Shown here: piece after piece, positions 1 to 10,521 of the stretch | How the letters are laid out: the number at the start of each line of letters is the position of its first letter | Numbering within the stretch: position 1 is the stretch's first letter | Source: an uncultured Planctomycetota bacterium | Lineage (GTDB): Bacteria; Planctomycetota; UBA1135; GCA-002686595 | Reading direction: 5' to 3' | DNA length: 32,113 nt | Assembly: GCA_903928115.1 (NCBI GenBank) | Contig: CAIYPP010000028.1 | Span: 1-32,113, forward strand | Program-made: the position numbers and the translations under genes | Notes under the pieces: generated by a model | Databases searched by the model: none | What the model was told of the DNA's origin: nothing | The model's input: only the letters and a program-made list of their open reading frames with translations

Positions 1-1835
<1,835 letters not shown>

Positions 1836-1842
1836 GGCTCGC

Positions 1843-3291
1843 TCAGCGCCCCTCGACGGGGAAGTCGAGGACCTCGAACGGCGTGTAGTCGAGCACTTCC
1901 CAGCGCACGAGCGGCACGATCGTGGTCTTGTCGGCGTCGGCCTTGCGCCAGATCACGGAGCGCACCGTGCGCACGAGGCCCTTGCCGCGCTCGTCCTCGC
2001 GCTCGCCCGGCCGAGGCACTCCCAGCGTGCCGCCGAAGTCGTCTTGGGTGCCCGTCTTGCGGCGCGCGGTCACGTAGATCGAGAACACATGGCTCGACGT
2101 GCACAGAAGCGAGCGCACCGTGTCGCGCGAGCCGTCGTCGAGGCGCTCCCAGCCGTCGACCTTCTCCAGCTCGTCCATGTTGTCGAAGAACTCGCGGTCG
2201 ACGATCTCCTGACCGTACTCGTCGAGCTGCGGCTCGGCGTCCGGCTCCTCGCTCTCCGCGCCCTCTTCCTCCTGCTTCTCGAGGTTGCGGTACTCGACGA
2301 CGGAATCCCAGAAGCGCGGCGAGACCGTGCGATCGTCGACGAGTGCCTTCAGCACCGCGACCGGCGCGGTGTTCACGTTGACGCACACGCCCCAGTTGGG
2401 GTCGCTGCCGTTGGCGTTGGCGCCGCCGCTCTGACCCTGCTGCGACGGTTGGTTGGCACCGGCGCCTGACGATCCCTCGGAGCCCTTGTCTTCGGACGAG
2501 CCCTGCTGCACCGAGGTCCACACTGTGAGGTAGGAGCCCAGAGAGTGCACGATGTCGCCCCGCTCGTCGCGGAAGTCGCGGAACAAGCTCGGCTCGACAC
2601 GCTCGAGCACCTCGAACTCTTTGAGCGTCATCGGCAGCGCGCGCTCGCGGTTGTCCTCGACGTCGCTCATCTGCTTTCCGCGCGGCAGCACCGAGTTCAA
2701 GCGGTTGCGCAGGTGCTCGCGCATCGTCTGGGCGATGCGGATCGCCTCGCTGCGGTCCACGTCGACGGTCGAGCCATCGCGGAAGTAGTCGATCAGCCGC
2801 GAGAGGCGCTCGAGAGCCTTCTCGCTCTCCTCCTCGTCATCGAAGAGCAGCTGCAGCACGTTGATCTTGCCGTCCTCGTCCTGCACGAGGATGCGCAGCT
2901 CGATGTCGCCGATCGTCGAGCGCTGCGGCCGCCCCCAAGGGTCCATGCGCGAGTCCGCGGGCTTCTCCTGCTGCTGCCCCGCCCCGCCCGCTCCCGTCGT
3001 GCCCCCCGGCGCCATCCCGCCCGTGGGCGCCGCTCCCGCTCCGGCCTCCTCCTCCGCGGGCGCCGCGTCCTGCTTGAGCATGTCGTAGACCTCCTGCAGC
3101 GCGGACTCGATCGCCATGTCCATCTGCGTGGTCGTGACGTCGTTCTCGGCCACGCGCAGGTCGGCCTTCGTGCCGTAGGAGAGCTGAAAGACGATCGCGT
3201 AGAGCAGGATGATCATCAGGAACGCCATCAGGAGCGCCGAGCCACGGCGGGCAGGGCGGGCGTTCATGGGACGATCGCGCAGGGTGCTCAT
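1843..3291 (-). CDS. type II secretion system minor pseudopilin GspK-like protein
   Basis: About 482 residues. GspK caps the pseudopilus tip of the type II secretion system in the inner membrane/periplasm. The N-terminus has a short basic leader ending in RRG, then SALLMAFLMIILLYAIVF, a class III (prepilin-peptidase) signal with the expected cut after Gly17 and no Glu5, as is typical of GspK. An acidic, Gly/Ala/Pro-rich insert follows (residues about 55-100), then a large globular region containing VNVNTAPVAVLKAL, the helix-hairpin-helix-like NVNTA signature of the T2SSK family. Another low-complexity Ser/Gly/Gln segment precedes that motif. An upstream TTG in frame (to 3297) is less likely than the ATG at 3289-3291; the ATG at 3265-3267 is also possible. 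The gene follows the secretin gene on the same strand and precedes hydantoinase B by 7 nt. Other T2SS genes are not in the window. Confidence 0.82.
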   Translation of the reverse strand: MSTLRDRPMNARPARRGSALLMAFLMIILLYAIVFQLSYGTKADLRVAENDVTTTQMDMAIESALQEVYDMLKQDAAPAEEEAGAGAAPTGGMAPGGTTGAGGAGQQQEKPADSRMDPWGRPQRSTIGDIELRILVQDEDGKINVLQLLFDDEEESEKALERLSRLIDYFRDGSTVDVDRSEAIRIAQTMREHLRNRLNSVLPRGKQMSDVEDNRERALPMTLKEFEVLERVEPSLFRDFRDERGDIVHSLGSYLTVWTSVQQGSSEDKGSEGSSGAGANQPSQQGQSGGANANGSDPNWGVCVNVNTAPVAVLKALVDDRTVSPRFWDSVVEYRNLEKQEEEGAESEEPDAEPQLDEYGQEIVDREFFDNMDELEKVDGWERLDDGSRDTVRSLLCTSSHVFSIYVTARRKTGTQDDFGGTLGVPRPGEREDERGKGLVRTVRSVIWRKADADKTTIVPLVRWEVLDYTPFEVLDFPVEGR

Positions 3292-3394
3292 CGGCAAGAG
3301 AGGAGGGACGCACGACGGGGTCAGATCTTCCCCGCCCGTGACTCCGCTCGGAGTCTACGCCCCGCGCAGCGTCGAGCCCAAGGCCCGAGGGGAC

Positions 3395-4846
3395 CTAGAA
3401 CTCGCGGTTCAAGTCCACGCCCTGCAGGATGCGCGGACGGATGAAGAACAGCACGTTGGTCTGCTCCTTGCGGCTGAACTTGGCCTTGAAGAGCCAGCCC
3501 AGCAACGGAATGTCGCCGAGGAGCGGCACCTTGCGCTCGTTCTCGACCGTGCGCTCGGTGATCAGGCCGCCGAGGATCACCGCCTGCCCCGGCTGCAGGT
3601 AGACGACGGTTCGCGCGCCGCGCTGGGAGACGACCGGCACCTGCACGGGCGAGTCCGAGGACGTCACGAGCACGGTCTCCGAGCCGGAGATCTGGGACTG
3701 CTCGACGTCGATGTTGAGCGCCACGGTCTGAGTTCCGACCACGCGCGGCACGACGAACAGCTTCACGCCGACCTCTTGATAGGCGATGGTCGCGTTGGCG
3801 AAGCCGCCGGCGTTGTTCACGCCGGTGATGTTCAGGTACGGGATCTTGGACGTGTTGCTGATGTCCGCGCGCCCACCCTCGCGCACCGCGATCTTCGGCC
3901 GCGAGATGATCGAGACGTTGTCGTTGACCGCGAGCGCTTCGAGCGCGGCATTGAACGTCACCGCATCCTGCACCCCGCCGACCGTCAGCACGCCCTCGAC
4001 GTTGTTGGCGATGTTCTGCATCGAGCTGTCGAAGCTCTTCACGAACGCCTTGTCGGGGAACTGGAACATCGGCGAGCCGTCGGGAGAGCGGATGCCGACG
4101 TCGAGGATGTCGTTGAGCGTGACCTCGACGATCTTGGCCTCGATCTCGATCTGCGGGACGCCGGCCGCGAAGAGGTTGATGAAGTCCTCGACTTCGAGCA
4201 TCAGGTCCGGCCCCGCGGTCACCACCAACCAGTCCGCGAGGGGCGCCGGCGAGCCCGCGGCCGCCGTCTTGGTGTCGCGCAGGTCCTGATAGAGCTCGAC
4301 GTCCCAGCCGGGCAAGAGGTCGAGCTTGACCATCGAGGGCGGGCTCGGCTGCCCCTTGTCCGGGGTCCACAGCGGGAAGTTGCCGTAGGCCTCGATCAGG
4401 TTCTTGAGCTTCTCGCCGGTGCCGACGCGCAGCGGAAAGGGCTTGGTGATCGTGCCGTCGGGGTAGACCTTGATGCGGCCGCCGAACTCGAGGAACGGGT
4501 TGAGAGGCGGCTCGGGGGCCGCCACCGTGGGCTTGGGCTCCGCGGGGCGTTCGGGCCGGGGCTCGGTCGGCACGCGGGGCTCGTCCATGCCCTGCTCCAG
4601 CCCCGCGAACGGGTTGTCGCCCTCCAGCTGGGTAACTGGGCGGATCGTCCCCTGCTCCAAGAGCGTCCGCAGCTCGTCCGACGAGAGCTCCTTCGCGGGC
4701 TTCGGCGCCGCCGAGTCGGCCGTACTGCGGCAGCTTGCCGCGAGGGCGAGCGCGAGGGCCGCGCTCAGCACGCGCGCCGCCGTCCGGCCCACGGTCCGAG
4801 GGCGCGCAGTCGCGAGGAAGCGGAGTTCTGTCGACACGGTGCTCAC
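3395..4846 (-). CDS. lipoprotein secretin (GspD/PilQ-like outer-membrane channel)
   Basis: About 483 residues. Secretins form the outer-membrane gate of type II secretion or type IV pilus machines. The GTG at 4844-4846 is preferred over a TTG 30 nt upstream because GAAGGA sits 9 nt before it. The N-terminus is long and basic with a hydrophobic run ending ALALALAASC, a lipobox-like site with Cys39, so the protein may be a lipoprotein. A Pro/Glu-rich linker (to about residue 130) leads into an N-domain (VEIEAKIVEVTLNDILDVG), then the conserved secretin core with SIISRPKI, VGVKLFVVPRV, QAVILGGLI and the C-terminal signature VPLLGDIPLLGWLF. It is shorter than the typical 600-700-residue GspD because it has fewer periplasmic N domains. 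Placement just upstream of a GspK-like gene supports a secretion role. Confidence 0.9.
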   Translation of the reverse strand: MSTVSTELRFLATARPRTVGRTAARVLSAALALALAASCRSTADSAAPKPAKELSSDELRTLLEQGTIRPVTQLEGDNPFAGLEQGMDEPRVPTEPRPERPAEPKPTVAAPEPPLNPFLEFGGRIKVYPDGTITKPFPLRVGTGEKLKNLIEAYGNFPLWTPDKGQPSPPSMVKLDLLPGWDVELYQDLRDTKTAAAGSPAPLADWLVVTAGPDLMLEVEDFINLFAAGVPQIEIEAKIVEVTLNDILDVGIRSPDGSPMFQFPDKAFVKSFDSSMQNIANNVEGVLTVGGVQDAVTFNAALEALAVNDNVSIISRPKIAVREGGRADISNTSKIPYLNITGVNNAGGFANATIAYQEVGVKLFVVPRVVGTQTVALNIDVEQSQISGSETVLVTSSDSPVQVPVVSQRGARTVVYLQPGQAVILGGLITERTVENERKVPLLGDIPLLGWLFKAKFSRKEQTNVLFFIRPRILQGVDLNREF

Positions 4847-4943
4847 GGGGCTCGTTCCTTCGAGCCTAGGCGACAAGGGCGTTCCCGTGGGAGCGGGGTC
4901 CGATGGAATCGAATGCGGGCTGGAGGCTCGGCGTCCTCGGGGC

Positions 4944-5387
4944 TCAGAGCTGTGCCTTGACGAGGTCGGTGATGTCGGTGACGGCCCGCCCGTCCTTGTG
5001 GCGGATGGCCTTCCAGACGCTGCAGTGCCCCTGGGACGAGCGCAGGCTCTCGCAGGCTTGGGTGACCCGGTTCGTGGCGTCGTTCAGGAGCTGGATGCCC
5101 TCGGGGGAGTCCTCGCTGATCTTCTCGCTGCGCAGCTTGCGCACCTCCGGGGTCGCGTCGAGCAGCGCCTGCCAGTCGACGACGGCCGGGTTGGAGACCT
5201 GCGACGGCTCCTTGAGACCACAGACGTTGTCCGAGGACTTGGCGATCCAATCACGGTTCGCGCGGGCGGGCGCCGCGAGCGCGCCCGAGGTGGATTCGAG
5301 CGCTGACGTGGATTCGAGCGCTGACGTGACCTCGGTTGCGGGCGCGAGCAGGCTGGCGAGCGTCAAGGCGATGGTGAGTGCGTTCAT
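4944..5387 (-). CDS. small secreted protein of unknown function
   Basis: 147 residues; I do not recognise the family. The start is the ATG at 5385-5387, chosen over an in-frame start about 100 nt upstream because CGAGGAG sits 7 nt before it and because it places a signal peptide (MNALTIALTLASLLAPA) at the N-terminus. After the signal comes a tandem TSALES duplication (residues about 21-32), encoded by a perfect 18-bp repeat. The mature part is mostly polar and probably helical (DWQALLDATPEVRKLRSEK) with three cysteines (in NVCGL and ACESLRSSQGHC), two of which could pair after export. It lies about 97 nt upstream of the secretin gene on the same strand, so it may belong to that transcription unit; whether it is a secretion accessory or unrelated cannot be told. 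Confidence 0.72.
   Translation of the reverse strand: MNALTIALTLASLLAPATEVTSALESTSALESTSGALAAPARANRDWIAKSSDNVCGLKEPSQVSNPAVVDWQALLDATPEVRKLRSEKISEDSPEGIQLLNDATNRVTQACESLRSSQGHCSVWKAIRHKDGRAVTDITDLVKAQL
5291..5326 (+). repeat. perfect 18-bp tandem duplication
   Basis: Two identical head-to-tail 18-bp units (5291-5308 and 5309-5326) lie inside the small secreted protein gene. The unit is a multiple of three, so it duplicates a six-residue segment (TSALES) just after the signal peptide without shifting frame. It looks like a recent slippage event in a linker. Confidence 0.9.
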
Positions 5388-5553
5388 GGCGATCTCCTCG
5401 GGTCTGGAAACTTCTGCAAAGGTCGAGCCCGGGCTGGTAATCCGAACGCACTTTCCGATGGAATCGACGTAAAGCCATGATGCCAATGATCTTACGAATC
5501 ACGTTTTTGGCTTCCCGTGCGCGACCAAGATGGCGACGGGGCGTCGTCGAGCC

Positions 5554-5581
5554 CCTGTCGAATTCGCCATTGTTCGACAGG
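5554..5581. terminator. 9-bp inverted repeat after the sigma-54 activator gene
   Basis: CCTGTCGAA (5554-5562) and TTCGACAGG (5573-5581) form a perfect 9-bp stem with a 10-nt loop. It begins about 10 nt beyond the stop of the 1603-residue regulator gene on the minus strand. No T-run follows on either strand, so it could be a factor-dependent terminator or 3' stabiliser. As a symmetric site upstream of the small secreted protein/secretin genes it could instead be an operator. Confidence 0.45.
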
Positions 5582-5590
5582 CGCGTGCCG

Positions 5591-8500
5591 TTATGGCCCA
5601 GATCGGCTCGGCAGGGCCTTCGAGGTCCGCCGGAAGCGCGCTCCGCGGCGGGAGCCTTCCTGAAGCAGGTAGCCCTGCTCGACCAAGTCCTGCAGGTCGC
5701 GCAGGGCCGTGCGCGCGGAGATGCCTTCGACCTGCGCGTACTCCGCCGAGCTCGTTCGATCGCCCGGACCAAGACGCTCGATCAGTCGCTCCGCGCGCTC
5801 GCTCAGCACCGCGGCCGACAGGTCATCGACCGAGAAGGGGCCGCTCTCGTCCGGCGCAACGAGCTCGAGGTGCTCGGGGCCCAACTCGCCGCCTCCGGCG
5901 AGGATGCAGGCCTTGGCGAGACAGTTCTCGAGCTCGCGTAGGTTGCCCGGCCAGGGATGGTCGTGGAGGGCGTCGAAGACCTTGGGGTCGACTCCGGTCA
6001 CCGGGCGGTCGGCGCGCTCGTTGAAGCGCTTCACGTAGGCTGTGACGAGGTCCGGAATGGCCGAGCGCCGCTGGCGCAGGGGCGGCACCGTCACATGGGC
6101 GACGTTGAGTCGGTAGTAGAGGTCCTGACGGAAGCGCCCTGCCTCGACCTCGCGGGCGAGGTCGGCCGAGCTGGTCGCCACGATGCGGACGTCGATCGGG
6201 ACCGGGGTCGAGCTGCCGAGCGGCTGGACCTCCCGCGCCTCGAGGATGCGCAGCAGTGCGATCTGCCCCGCCGCCGGGAGCCCCCCCACTTCGTCGAGGA
6301 CGATGGTCCCGCCCGCCGCGAACTCGAAGGGGCCGACGCGCCGCGTGTGCGCCCCCGTGAAGGCACCCTTGTGGTGCCCGAAGAGCTCGTCTTCGATCAG
6401 GCTCGAAGTCAGGGACGGGCAGTGGATGTGGACCAAGGGCCCCGCCGCGCGGCGGCTCCAGCGGTGGACGAGCTCGGCCACGCGGTCCTTGCCCACGCCC
6501 GTCTCCCCGCTCACGAGCACCGGGAACTCCTGCTCCGCGACGAGGCGCAGCGTGTCGAGCAGCTGGATCATCACGGGGCTCGACGCGACGAAGTCCACCG
6601 GCACCATCGAGGCGAGCTGAACGAGGTTCATCGTCGGCAAGCCGGACTGCACCTCGGCCATGCGCTCTTCGAGCACGGCGAGCACGAAGCGCGCGCTCGG
6701 TCCGTCCGTGGGCCAGGTCGCCTGCGAGACGAATAGCCCCGTCACCGCCTCCCCGTCGGGCCATGGACCCGAGGTGAGGCGATCGATCAGGCGCTGGCCG
6801 AGCGCCTCGGCGTCGGGCGCGACGCCGCGCCACGGGAGCGCGAGCTTGAAGTCCGCGGCGCCCGAGCGACCGAACACGCCGACGCCGCGAATCGAGGTCC
6901 GCAGCCGTGCCGCCGCCTCACGCAGACGCTCACCCGCGCGCTCGTCGTCCCTCGGCAGACCGGAAAGGTGTAGCTGCAGCAGCGTGACCCCGCCCCCGGG
7001 GGCACTGCCCGCGCGCTGAATCTCGTCGGCCACGCGCTGGCGGAAGCCGGGGTCGGACAGGAAACCCGTCACCGAGTCGCGCACGGCTTGGCGGTAGAGA
7101 CGCGCGTTCTCGAGCACGATCGCCGACTGCGAAGCCGCCGCGAGCAAGAAGGCCTGATCCTTGCGCGGGAGTTCGGTGTCGAAGCCGACGACGATGGCCC
7201 CGCGCGTCTCGCCGGAGGCCACCAGCGGAAGACACACAATGCGGCGTGCGGATCCGAGCACCGTGCGCTCGAACTCGCTGAGCGCCGCCTCCTCGCCGCG
7301 ATCGACGAGCGTGAGCAGCTCTCCCGCCGCGAGCGCCGCCTGCAGCGTCATCGCGCCGTCGGGGATCAGGAGCTCGCGCCCGCCCTCGGCGTACAGGACC
7401 GGCTCCTCGCCAGCCTCGCCGCGCCAGAGGATCGCGAGGCCCACGGCACGCGTGTGACGTGCGAAGAACGCGAGGATCGCCTCGCGGGCCTGATCGGGAT
7501 CGAGACGCCGCGACATCTCGCCCTGTGCAAGCTGCAAGCGCTCCATCTCGCGCACGCGCTCGGCGATCTGCTCGGAGTAGTCGCGCACCGCCACGGCGAG
7601 GTTGCCTACCTCGTCGGTCACCTCGGGCTCGACCTCGCCGGGACGCCCTGAGCGCAGCGCGCGGTCGAGACGCTCGATCGGACCGACCAAGTGGCCCGTG
7701 AGAATGCCCGCGAAGAGCAGCACCGTGAACACCGCCGTGATGCCGGCTGCGATCAAGAGCTCCGTCAGCGAATAGCGGCCGAGCACCGCCTCGCCGCGCT
7801 CGCGCGGGGCCACGACGAGGACGCCGACGAGCTCGTTGCCACGCGCATCGAAGATGCCGCGTCGCACGTCGCCTGTGCCCGCGGACTCGAGGTCCGCGAG
7901 CGCCGGCGCCGGGTCTCCGCCCGCTCCCAAGAAGCGCACGTCCGAGCGCGCCACGGCGCTCGCGCCGGGCAAGGACGGCGGGCGCGCGACCGCGACCGTC
8001 AGCGGCTGCTCTGCGCCCGGAGCCGTCTGCGCGACTCCGAACAAGAGCAGCTGACCAAACGGGCGCGCGAGCCCCGACTCCAGCACAAAGCCGCGCGGCA
8101 GCGAGCGCCACAGCTGCCCCTGACCGACGCGCGAGCGCCGCCCATCGAGCGCCGTGCGCTCGAGCCAGCGCGCGTCGCCCTCGGCCTCGCCCCAGCCGAG
8201 CGCGAGCTCCTCGCTCGTCTCCGGAAACCCGCCCTCGACACGCTTACGCAGCTCGGTGATCCGCAGCAGGCGCCGTGCCTCCCGCTCGAGCTCGCGCACC
8301 TCGTGCTCGAGCTGCGCTTCGGCGCGCGCGATGGCGTCCGAAGCGCGCTCGGCCTCGCGCGCACGGTGCTCCGCGCTCAGAGATGCGTCGAGCAGCACGG
8401 TCAAGGCGAGCAGCGGCACCGCGCTTGTGACCGCGAAGCCAACCGCCAGCTTTCCGCGGATGCGTCGCCTCGTCGCGAGCCACTCGGCGAAGAGCGCGAC

Positions 8501-10402
8501 CAAGAACGGCGCCACAGCCGCGAGCGTCGCGAGTGGAGCCGTCTCCCACACCGACGGCTGCGGCGGAGCAACGTCGCGCAAGTACAGCGTGCCGAGGAGC
8601 TCCTCGCCGAGTCGCAGGGGGCGCGAGATCTGCCCGCGCGTCGCCTTGCGCGGCGTGCGGCCCGGCGCGATGACCTCGGCCTCGATCGTCGGGTCCGCGA
8701 GCGACCAGCGCCACTGTCCCTCCGGTGTCGTGCGCAGCGTCCCGAGGTCGACGGTCCCCGTGCGCGGCACGCGCGCGTTCGCCGCAAGGATGGCGACGGA
8801 GTAGCTCGTCGGCGGACCGACGTGGCGAATCACGACCTCATCGGCCTCAACGGCTGCAGGCAGCGAGAGCGAGAGCGCGTCGGCGTGCCGGACACCGCGC
8901 GGGCCGCCGGGCATGTTGAGCGCCGGCTCGAGGCCTGCGCGTTCGACGTGGGCGTCGGCGTCGAAGTGCAGATCGAGCGCGTCGCGAACTTCGAACGGCG
9001 CACCGACGGTGCGACCGGCGCTGCGCAGCTCCACGGACAAGATTGGGATCTGGCGCGGGCTCGTGCGGGCGTAGCGCGGGTCGCTGACGCGCGTGACGAC
9101 GACGAGCCCATCGACTTGGAGCTTCGCCCGCAGCGGAAGCGCGAGCGACTGCGCGGGTGAGAGAGTCACCCCCGCGCCGGCTTCGCGCCCCGGCAGCGCG
9201 ATCGGCTGGAACGGCGTGTGACTGCGGGGCGTGTGGACGAGCGGCTCCAGTGTCGCGCCGCCCGGAACGAGCGCGACGTGCTCTCGCGCGGGCTCCGGCG
9301 CGATCGCGCCGCCGGACAAGAGCGTCGACACATCGCGGAGGAGCTCCTGCGGCTCGGGCTGCCCGAGCAGGCCCGAGCGGAGCAACGCGTCGAAGCTGTC
9401 CGCGTACGACTCGATCCGCTCTCGTCGATCGTCGGCTGCGCTGACACGCGCCACGCGCACGCCGATCGCAACGGCGCCTGCGAGCGCGAACGCGCCGACG
9501 CCGATGCGCAGGCCGATGCGACGCATCGGAGACGTGCGCCACACCTTGCGCGAGAGCAGCGCCAGTCCGTAGAGCAAGGCGAGCACGACGAGCAGCCACG
9601 ATCGGCCGCCCTCCTCCTCCTTCGCCGCGACCGCGTCCGCGGCGTCCTCCGGCGGCGCAGCGAGCCTCAGCCGTCCGCGCCGCTCGGCGTACTGCGCAAT
9701 GTCCGCGTCCCCCGTCCACGTCGCGTAGGTCTCGAGGAATCCGCGCTGATCTCGGTCGCACTGGCTGAAGTTGAGCCCGAGTTCGGCACCGACCTTGGGC
9801 GCGTAGCGCGAGAAGCTCCGCCAAGGCACGCGAATCTCGAAGCGATACCCCCCGCTCCGCGGCTGGGACGCGACCTCGACGCCGCCAAACCCGCCGTCGG
9901 GGCGCCACGGCTGCCCCGAGCGCGGATACACGCCCCACGGCCGCTCCGCCCACGAGGGCGCGAACATCACCTGCCAGTCGTCGGCCCCCCAGCTCGGCAC
10001 GACGTCTTCGGTCGAGAGGTACAGCTCGATGCAGTCGCCCTCGTACCAGCGCTCGGGGTCGTGCTGCTCGTGGTCGTCTTGGACCTCGCCGCACAAAAAG
10101 AGCGCCTCTTGGTTCCATCCGAGCCACGCGCGCACGCTCGCGTCCTGTGGACCGCGCCATAGCGCCGCGGGCGCACGGCCGGCGAGCGAGACGAGCTGCT
10201 CGCCGCGGTCGATGACGATGTCCGGCCCGCGTGCGCCGCGCCACTCCGCGCCATCGCCGTCGAGCACCACCGCGCCCGCCTCGACCCACGGCGCGTCGAC
10301 CGTCGGAACACCGACAGCAGGACTCTCGCCCTGCGCCGCCGCGACCCGCGGCGACCCGAGCGCGAGCAGCAGTCCGCAGATCCACGCAGGCAAGCTCCGC
10401 AT
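5591..10402 (-). CDS. giant membrane-embedded sigma-54-dependent activator with CBM9-like sensor
   Basis: 1603 residues. Predicted order: signal peptide (1-24); CBM9-like extracytoplasmic domain (about 35-250; DGDGAEW and YEGDCIELYLS are typical); TM1 (266-284) and TM2 (298-318) around a basic loop; a second periplasmic region (about 319-622); TM3 (623-644) and TM4 (650-671); a third sensor region starting with a coiled coil (about 672-880); TM5 (882-904); HAMP (about 905-955); GAF (about 965-1105); a degenerate GGDEF (about 1107-1190, GRSGAADF where GGDEF should be); sigma-54 AAA+ domain with Walker A GETGVGKD (1299-1306), intact GAFTGA (1346-1351) and Walker B LDE (Asp1370); and a C-terminal winged helix (about 1545-1590, SARTALRDLQDLVEQGYL) instead of the usual Fis-type helix. 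Family knowledge: GAFTGA contacts sigma-54, so this should activate RpoN promoters. Inference: it carries a periplasmic, perhaps carbohydrate, signal directly to DNA without a histidine kinase. It is a single-gene unit; targets unknown. Confidence 0.9.
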   Translation of the reverse strand: MRSLPAWICGLLLALGSPRVAAAQGESPAVGVPTVDAPWVEAGAVVLDGDGAEWRGARGPDIVIDRGEQLVSLAGRAPAALWRGPQDASVRAWLGWNQEALFLCGEVQDDHEQHDPERWYEGDCIELYLSTEDVVPSWGADDWQVMFAPSWAERPWGVYPRSGQPWRPDGGFGGVEVASQPRSGGYRFEIRVPWRSFSRYAPKVGAELGLNFSQCDRDQRGFLETYATWTGDADIAQYAERRGRLRLAAPPEDAADAVAAKEEEGGRSWLLVVLALLYGLALLSRKVWRTSPMRRIGLRIGVGAFALAGAVAIGVRVARVSAADDRRERIESYADSFDALLRSGLLGQPEPQELLRDVSTLLSGGAIAPEPAREHVALVPGGATLEPLVHTPRSHTPFQPIALPGREAGAGVTLSPAQSLALPLRAKLQVDGLVVVTRVSDPRYARTSPRQIPILSVELRSAGRTVGAPFEVRDALDLHFDADAHVERAGLEPALNMPGGPRGVRHADALSLSLPAAVEADEVVIRHVGPPTSYSVAILAANARVPRTGTVDLGTLRTTPEGQWRWSLADPTIEAEVIAPGRTPRKATRGQISRPLRLGEELLGTLYLRDVAPPQPSVWETAPLATLAAVAPFLVALFAEWLATRRRIRGKLAVGFAVTSAVPLLALTVLLDASLSAEHRAREAERASDAIARAEAQLEHEVRELEREARRLLRITELRKRVEGGFPETSEELALGWGEAEGDARWLERTALDGRRSRVGQGQLWRSLPRGFVLESGLARPFGQLLLFGVAQTAPGAEQPLTVAVARPPSLPGASAVARSDVRFLGAGGDPAPALADLESAGTGDVRRGIFDARGNELVGVLVVAPRERGEAVLGRYSLTELLIAAGITAVFTVLLFAGILTGHLVGPIERLDRALRSGRPGEVEPEVTDEVGNLAVAVRDYSEQIAERVREMERLQLAQGEMSRRLDPDQAREAILAFFARHTRAVGLAILWRGEAGEEPVLYAEGGRELLIPDGAMTLQAALAAGELLTLVDRGEEAALSEFERTVLGSARRIVCLPLVASGETRGAIVVGFDTELPRKDQAFLLAAASQSAIVLENARLYRQAVRDSVTGFLSDPGFRQRVADEIQRAGSAPGGGVTLLQLHLSGLPRDDERAGERLREAAARLRTSIRGVGVFGRSGAADFKLALPWRGVAPDAEALGQRLIDRLTSGPWPDGEAVTGLFVSQATWPTDGPSARFVLAVLEERMAEVQSGLPTMNLVQLASMVPVDFVASSPVMIQLLDTLRLVAEQEFPVLVSGETGVGKDRVAELVHRWSRRAAGPLVHIHCPSLTSSLIEDELFGHHKGAFTGAHTRRVGPFEFAAGGTIVLDEVGGLPAAGQIALLRILEAREVQPLGSSTPVPIDVRIVATSSADLAREVEAGRFRQDLYYRLNVAHVTVPPLRQRRSAIPDLVTAYVKRFNERADRPVTGVDPKVFDALHDHPWPGNLRELENCLAKACILAGGGELGPEHLELVAPDESGPFSVDDLSAAVLSERAERLIERLGPGDRTSSAEYAQVEGISARTALRDLQDLVEQGYLLQEGSRRGARFRRTSKALPSRSGP

Positions 10403-10459
10403 CGCTCTCGCATCCTATCCGCCCGCAGCGAGTGCGCGGCTCGGCGGCCGCGAAAGGCC

Positions 10460-10493
10460 GGAGGCCGCCGGACGCGCTCGTCCGACGGCCTCC
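10460..10493 (-). terminator. pnp terminator hairpin
   Basis: A 15-bp stem with one G-U wobble in RNA (arms 10460-10474 and 10479-10493) and a 4-nt loop lies 28 nt past the pnp stop. On the minus strand it is followed within a few bases by CCTTTCG, a short T-run. It is the strongest hairpin in this gap and separates pnp from the downstream regulator gene. Confidence 0.7.
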
Positions 10494-10521
10494 GAAAACG
10501 TTCGCTCGGTCTCGCGCGCGA

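Noticed and set aside
3209..4960. 583-codon plus-strand frame opposite the secretin gene
   Set aside because: Antisense shadow of a full secretin with all signature motifs.
5430..5530. Possible -24/-12 sigma-54 promoter upstream of the small secreted protein (TGGCA and GC on the minus strand)
   Set aside because: The GG and GC elements are only 7 nt apart rather than the required 10, so it is not a valid sigma-54 site.
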